The translations under genes were made by a program, and so were the position numbers. This document shows positions 58,884-64,000 of a DNA stretch of 64,000 bases, one piece after another; positions within the stretch are counted from its first letter, which is position 1; every line of letters starts with the position of its first letter. Origin of the DNA: Capitulum mitella (Eukaryota > Arthropoda > Thecostraca > Pollicipedomorpha > Pollicipedidae); NCBI GenBank assembly GCA_030062745.1, contig CP099847.1, forward strand, positions 1,844,304-1,908,303, in the 5' to 3' direction. The notes under the pieces are model-generated. The model did no database searches. It was given only the letters and a program-made list of their open reading frames with translations, and had not been told where the DNA came from.

Positions 58884-61091
58884 ATGAAGGTGAGCTGACA
58901 GACGCCGATCGGCCGGTGAATTTTGCGCGAGGTTTCCGGCTTGTCGCTTTGCTGCATGCTTTTGGGCTTTATTGTGCATGTATTTGATTTGCTGGACCAG
59001 GCTGTCTGTTGTAGCGTACTCGCCCCTAGCTCCGCGTGTGGTGGCCACCGTGGTTCGATGCCCACAAACTGCCGACGGTATTTCAACCCAAACGGCCGAG
59101 ATCCGGAAGCTGGCGTGTCGTGGTTAGATCGCTCAGCAAAGATCGCTCAGAGCTCCCTGTCTGGCTGGATGAAAGTTGTCCCAATTGGGTCTACTTGTGT
59201 GGTGAGGTCGGGGCTAAGACAACAAGCTCCTCTTGTCATGGACCATGATCCCAACGCCAAGGTCTGTTTGTTTGATCCACTGCCAAGGTTTTGTCATTTT
59301 TTTTGGCAACATATGCATTTAAAATGCCCAGGCTGCTTTTTCGTGTAAACAACCTTTAGCATTCAATTTCACCCCATTTATGAACAACATTTTGTGTGAT
59401 GTCAGAGGGGTGAGGCAGGTCCGTAGAGCAAATTCGCGCAGGTGAAAAAAGGTCATCTGCATTATAAACACGGCAAAATTAAAGACCCATAGACAGCTTT
59501 GACTCATGTGCACAACTACGTCTTACTGAATGTCCGTTTTCATTTTATTCTGTACTGGAGTGAGTTCTTAGATCCACTCCGATTTGTATCGCTCTGTGAG
59601 TGGTTGACTGCCATCGTTTCCGACATTTCCAGGCGCTCCTCGTCACCACGCTGCTGTGCCTCGTGTCAGCAGGATCTGCCGCCCGACGCAGCGACCGCGG
59701 CCAGGAGCAGCTGTCCTTGGGACAGGCTACGGACGCCAAACGCCTCCGAAGAGGAGCCGCAGCACGAGGGAATGTCCCACGGAAGCCTGCCGCTGCGGTT
59801 CGGCCCAGCCTCGCTGTTCGGCCCCGTCACACCTTACGGGTTTTATCCGGGGTACGAACCTATTGCTGAGCGCAAGACAGTCCCGCGCGGTCCCTTTCCC
59901 AAGAACAGGCCAAAAACGTCGAACGCCTCCGACGTGGAACCCGAACACGACCGGATACCTCACGGGAGTCTTCTATCGCCGTACGGCTCCACCTCGAGGT
60001 ACCGGACCGGCCCGGGGTACAAGCCTTTCTCTGTGTACCAGACGGCCCCGTACAGTCCGTCTCTCCAAAACAGACCGCAGACTTCCAACGCCTCCGACGA
60101 GGAGCCCGAACACCACCGAATCTCCCACGGGAGTCTTCTGCTGCCGTACGGCTCCAGCTCGAGATATCGGACTGGTTCGGGGTACAAATCTGTCTCTGCG
60201 TACCGCACGGCCCCGCACGGTCGCTCTCCCCAGGACAGGCCGCATGCGTCAAACGCCTCCGATGGGAAGCCACAGCACGACCGGATATCTCGCGGGAGTC
60301 TCCTGCTGCCGTATGGCTCCTCGCCATACCAGACAGGTCCCAGGTACAAGCCTGTTTCTGCGCACCGCATCGTCCCGTACAGTTCCGCTGCCCAGAAGGG
60401 GCCCACCGCCGCCTACCGCCCGGCACCGGCCTACAGGCCGAGCGTGAGCGCGTACTACAGCCCCGTCCCGAAGTACCAGCAGTACCGCTCCACGCCCGCG
60501 TACATCAAAGGAGCCGCTCGAGACGCCGCTCCGGCGGCGGAGTCGTCCGCCCCGCCCTCTGGGTACGGCGGAGACGACCTGGCAGAGCCGCGCCGGTACC
60601 AGTTCGAGTACGCCGTCAACGACCAGTACCACGGCGCCGTGTTCTCGCACAACGAACGCGGCGACGCGGCCGGCAACGTGGAGGGCTACTACTCGGTCAA
60701 CCTGCCCGACGGCCGCGTCCAGCACGTGAGGTACGCCGCCGACGACTACGGCCACAACGCGCACGTGACGTACGACGGCGAGGCGCGCCACCCGGGCCGT
60801 CCGGCGGCGGCGCCGGCCAGCGCGCCCGACTACGGCCCGCCGGCGCCGTACGAGCCGCCTGCCGTGTACCCGCCGGCTGTTCCGGCGCCGGCGGCGGCGC
60901 CCCAGCACCAGTCGGAGCCGGGGCCGGAGCCGGCCGGCCGCCTCCGGCCGCTGCCGCCGTACCCGCTGGCGCCGGCGTACGCACCGCACCGACCCGCACC
61001 AGCCGCCTACGGTCGGAGAGGTCCCGAGGGCAGCGCGGAGCTCTCGTACCGGCCGTACTGGCAGTACCCGGCCGCCGCCGCCGCGCGTTAG
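58884..61091 (+). CDS. Cuticular protein with RR-2-like chitin-binding domain
   Basis: Secreted structural protein of the exoskeleton. Exon 1 is ATG AAG (58,884-58,889), followed by a GTGAGC donor; the intron runs 58,890-59,632 and ends TTTCCAG. Exon 2 starts with ALLVTTLLCLVSAGSAARR, giving with MK a good signal peptide. A minimal first exon and phase-0 intron are usual in arthropod cuticle genes. The main frame then carries repeats of about 55 residues with an NASDEEPEH..HGSLLLPYGS core at about 59,739, 59,922, 60,087 and 60,252, a Tyr/Pro-rich segment, and the Rebers-Riddiford domain at about 60,594-60,795 (YQFEYAVNDQYHGAVF, GYYSVNLPDGRVQHVRYAAD, HVTYDGEARHP). A Pro/Ala/Tyr-rich tail ends at TAG 61,091. 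The signal peptide frame differs by one base from the domain frame and meets a stop at 59,867. I infer an indel between about 59,680 and 59,735, an assembly error or a real mutation. Total length is about 485 residues. Confidence 0.88.
59130..59265 (+). mobile_element. SINE fragment in the cuticle-gene intron
   Basis: Shares with the SINE body at 10,330-10,430 the ordered words TTGGG..TAC, GTGGT, ACAACAAGC.CCTC and ATGATCCCAACGCCA. The tRNA-like head is missing or decayed. Confidence 0.55.
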
Positions 61092-62090
61092 CCGAGGATA
61101 CCCGGCCGCCGTGTGGGGGACAGGGAGGGGCGTGGGGCGCCACGAGTCACGTGACCGCCAGGAGGGGTCGTTGCTTTCATGCGCTGGCTGCAGAAAGGAC
61201 TTGCCTCTTGTTGCCATGGTGAGAGGAGGGTCTCGCCGAGATCGTTTGGCACGGACCAAGCGGCTCTAGACGATGACTGCTGAGAGAACCAACTGGTTCT
61301 GTGTTTTATGTTATGTAGACCGATTTCCTTGACTACATGATAACAATGACGGAAACTGAGATAACCGACATGTGTTTAATAGTAGCGCCATCTGTTCCGT
61401 CTAGTTCTTACACGTATAAACGAGGTTATTATGTAGTTTTTGCGCCACATTGCCCTGGTCGACAAGAAATGGCATGTTTAGGCAGTGGTCCCCAAATACA
61501 ATACAGAACGTCAGAAATGTGACGGATTCGGGTTTTTTCCGATTAAACCAAACGAGAAACCTTGTTGAACTGCATGGATTTCATTTCCTCCATTCTCGGA
61601 TGACTTGCAAGGCTCTCGAAATGAGGCCCGGGCATTGCTTCGAGAGGTAAGTCACAAACACAGCCACTTATGGTTCAGATGCCGCAAAGCACACCCCTCA
61701 TGCCACATGTTCCATCTCTGTACTGTCAATGGCTAGGATCCCATGGCCAGGATTAGGCCTGCCCTCACAAATTCCGTTCAGATGCGCCGGTGCATTGCTC
61801 GGGTGGTGGACAGGAGGCTTTAGCAGCACTCGCTACAGCAGGCCAGTCGCCTGTAGACTGTGACATGTCCTCGTAACGGTGACGGAACCGGTAGGGCAAA
61901 TCCGTATCCGTGTCCTCTGACCATGTCGAGCCATCTGTCTCTCGCCGTCATGTCGCGGGGAGTATGTGAAAAACTCGCCGTTTATGTGAAAACGTCGCGT
62001 CCGCGCTTTGTTTTGGCAGTAAAAAGGCAAAACGTGATTTAGCGACAGACCTTTGTCTTTTGGATCGTGCCTAGACGTCTTTCATTAACT
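61092..62090. other. 3' flank of the cuticle gene, no further gene recognised
   Basis: No clear AATAAA follows the stop codon within 300 bp; an ATTAAA lies at about 61,543. The rest shows nothing identifiable. Confidence 0.4.
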
Positions 62091-62094
62091 TGTC

Positions 62095-62535
62095 TCAGCG
62101 AGTTCTTCGAAAAACCTTTAGGGTTCCGTCAGCCCTTCTCGTATTTTCCTTGCCTTCCGCGAAAGCCCGAGTGCCCGTCAGAGAATGCCATTGTTTTTCT
62201 TTTCTCATTATAAGCTCGCGGAACGGCAGTGCTTCTCCTCCCTCATCACGTCGGATTACGCAAAGGCAGAAACGCTTGATAAGACTGGGGTAGCAGCGCC
62301 GGCGGCAGGCGCTGGACGAATATCTTTTCGCTCGCCTGGGTGACCTGAGCGATATTGAATACCTCGCCTTGTCTGCGTGCTCCGAGGAACGACGAGCAGA
62401 TCCCATTCTCACCGACGCCGGATGAGGCTGGGCAAAAGAGATGATGATAGCGACTGCGCTGATCACAAGAGCCATGCGGAGCTGAATTGGGCGTTTGATC
62501 ACTCGTAGGTAATCGCGAATGCGTGAATAAATCAT
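62095..62535 (-). CDS. Possible small secreted peptide gene
   Basis: On the minus strand ATG at 62,535 opens a frame of 146 codons. An alternative start at codon 21 (MALVISAVAIIISFAQPHPAS, in good Kozak context) is a convincing signal peptide. Directly after it the sequence is GCGTCG-GTGAGA, a good splice donor exactly on a codon boundary (62,413/62,412), so the gene may be spliced and the rest of the frame non-coding. If unspliced, the mature part is very basic, with dibasic sites and four close cysteines (CRRRCYPSLIKRFCLC). I do not recognise the family. The gene would be convergent with the cuticle gene. The upstream TATA box and initiator strengthen the case for a real transcript. Confidence 0.4.
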   Translation of the reverse strand: MIYSRIRDYLRVIKRPIQLRMALVISAVAIIISFAQPHPASVRMGSARRSSEHADKARYSISLRSPRRAKRYSSSACRRRCYPSLIKRFCLCVIRRDEGGEALPFRELIMRKEKQWHSLTGTRAFAEGKENTRRADGTLKVFRRTR

Positions 62536-62590
62536 GGTTCAGTGACTGGTACTGGACTGTCGTCACCTTCAACTGGCTATATAGCAGATG
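62536..62590 (-). promoter_or_regulatory. TATA box and initiator for the minus-strand peptide gene
   Basis: On the minus strand TATATAG (62,583-62,577) is followed 30 bp downstream by TCCAGTAC, with the A at 62,553 as the probable start site, and then ATG 18 nt later. The same TATATAG plus CAGT layout is used by the cuticle gene. Confidence 0.5.
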
Positions 62591-63146
62591 GGAATTAAAC
62601 TGCAGATAGCTGTGAGTTTTCGCTTCTCTTCCACGACAGATAATGGTTTGTTTTATACAGCACGCATCATCACCAAGGTACGCGTATACATCGCCATTAG
62701 GATCATGATCATAATGATCAGGAGCGACTTCTGCAACAGTGGTAATGAAGTCAAACTGATCGTTGGCTGCGTACCTTTCCATCCATCCATTGCTTCATCA
62801 TTCCATTCGGACATCGAACAGCAGTCAGAGCCAGCAGACATTTCATTTTAAGCCACAGCCAAGCCTTGTATTCCAATGTAGTATTTTGAAATAAGTATGC
62901 TACTTCGTGCGGTTACCATGCGTCTCCAGACCCGGAAGAACACTACCGGAACGGCCATAACGCGGATTACCGCAAACGGCTCCCAGGTGCCTCCCAGCTG
63001 TGCGACAGGGGAGCAGGAAGTCCTTGTCGAGACGAGACCGTGAGCGGCAGCGCGGCGACTCGTGTCGGAAGTCGTCGTCGGACCGGCGGCTGATCGAGGG
63101 CCGGCAGTTTTGCCGGGAGAGGTCTGCCGCGCGAGCGGCCCGACCG

Positions 63147-63149
<3 letters not shown>
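62591..63149. other. Intergenic, no gene recognised
   Basis: Upstream flank of the putative peptide gene. I see nothing identifiable. Confidence 0.4.
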
Positions 63150-63192
<43 letters not shown>

Positions 63193-63217
63193 AGAGAGAG
63201 GGAGAGGGGGGAGGGGG

Positions 63218-63295
<78 letters not shown>

Positions 63296-63329
63296 GGAGA
63301 GAGAGAGAGAGAGGGGGAGAGAGAGAGAG
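63150..63329. repeat. Interrupted (AG)n microsatellite
   Basis: About 180 bp of AG units with GGGG interruptions. Open frames of R-E or L-S repeats are artefacts. Confidence 0.95.
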
Positions 63330-64000
63330 CGCGCACACCATAGTCACAGCAGACGCCGCATCGTGTTTTTTTTTTTGAAACGGCAGTTCGTGAGAAATCA
63401 AGTTTAGTTTATTACATCCAGCACAACGATCACTGAGTCCGCGTCGTTTGCAGGCTGTCGTGCTTGAAGTTACTTTCTGCAAAACACCACGCCCGATTCA
63501 TCCGTGACAACAGCGCAATATCGTAAAATAGAGCACAAAGGGCTTCCCGGATACTGTCGTCTACAAGTCGTCTTTCCTCTTACGCCCATCATTCCCGACA
63601 TCTACAGCGATTGACTAAACCTATGATACATCAACGTATCACATGTGCGCCCTACATCACAGGGGCGCTTCGTGAACGCATCCAATGATGAAACGAGACG
63701 TCAAAAGGGAGACACATTCACGATATCTGAGCAATACTCTGGGAGAGCTACACTTAGTACACAGCACTGAACAAACTTCAGACTGCTCTTCCATGCGGCG
63801 GGTGACTTGGTCTCACGATGCGTTAGAGAATCTGGTACTGACAAACAATAACGTGTTACAAAAATGCAAAATGCGAACGTCCGCCCATTTTGCGTTCTTC
63901 AGAAATGGAATTCTGTACAGTTATGCTCACATTCCTTCCAAAACGCTTAAGATACAAAAAATGGATGCAAGGTCATCTTCATTAGAAAGCAGTGAAAAGT
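63330..64000. other. Intergenic, no gene recognised
   Basis: Unique-looking sequence to the window end, with nothing identifiable. Confidence 0.4.

Noticed and set aside
60249-61259. 336-codon minus-strand frame
   Set aside because: It is the antisense shadow of the GC-rich cuticle protein exon, whose plus-strand product has a clear domain.
62095-62420. Similarity of KRFCLCVIRR to protegrin/tachyplesin-type peptides
   Set aside because: Only a few residues match, cysteine spacing differs, and the stretch may be intron. Kept only as a generic basic Cys-rich candidate.

Overview
The window is animal nuclear DNA with very low gene density. One gene is recognised with confidence: a secreted arthropod cuticular protein with an RR-2-like Rebers-Riddiford chitin-binding domain at 58,884-61,091 (+). 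It has a TATA box, an arthropod-type initiator and a tiny first coding exon (ATG AAG, then a GT donor). The domain wording (LPDGRVQ, then VTYDGEA) looks crustacean-like, so a crustacean is the favoured source, but the species cannot be fixed from sequence alone. An elongator tRNA-Met gene (32,568-32,640, -) is also clear. A second, weaker gene candidate is a short secreted peptide gene at about 62,095-62,535 (-), convergent with the cuticle gene and with its own TATA box and initiator.

Most of the rest is transposon remains. From 2.9 to 4.4 kb there is a TTAA-flanked MITE; 10.1-10.4 kb a tRNA-derived SINE; 14.3-15.2 kb (-) the 3' end of an L1/Tx1-like non-LTR retrotransposon; 15.3-17.2 kb a foldback element of nearly 2 kb; 18.6-19.8 kb a MITE with piggyBac-like ends; 27.8-29.0 kb another TTAA MITE; 29.8-31.0 kb (-) a broken Tc1/mariner-type transposase gene; 32.8-35.1 kb a non-autonomous hAT-like element with a perfect 8-bp target duplication and a TTAA MITE nested inside it; 35.8-40.3 kb two Penelope-like elements (PLEs) facing each other, with a truncated MITE between them; 47.3-48.1 kb a second inverted pair of PLE 3' ends; and 48.7-51.1 kb two abutting copies of the 18.6-kb MITE. 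Short GC-rich blocks (about 1.3-2.3, 5.4-6.3, 22.2-24.9, 51.2-51.8, 53.8-54.5, 55.2-57.2 kb) and micro/minisatellites create many long open frames that I do not regard as genes.

Three themes tie the window together. (1) PLE 3' ends carry a conserved hammerhead-ribozyme-like core, and the copies sit in inverted pairs. (2) Several unrelated-looking repeats are full of the nuclear-receptor half-site AGGTCA, including exact DR1 sites and two exact ecdysone-response-type palindromes 28 bp apart at 44.27-44.31 kb. (3) TTAA-flanked MITEs repeatedly have G-tract/C-tract palindromes just inside their ends. The cuticle gene itself has a puzzle: its signal peptide and its chitin-binding domain lie in different reading frames of what should be one exon.
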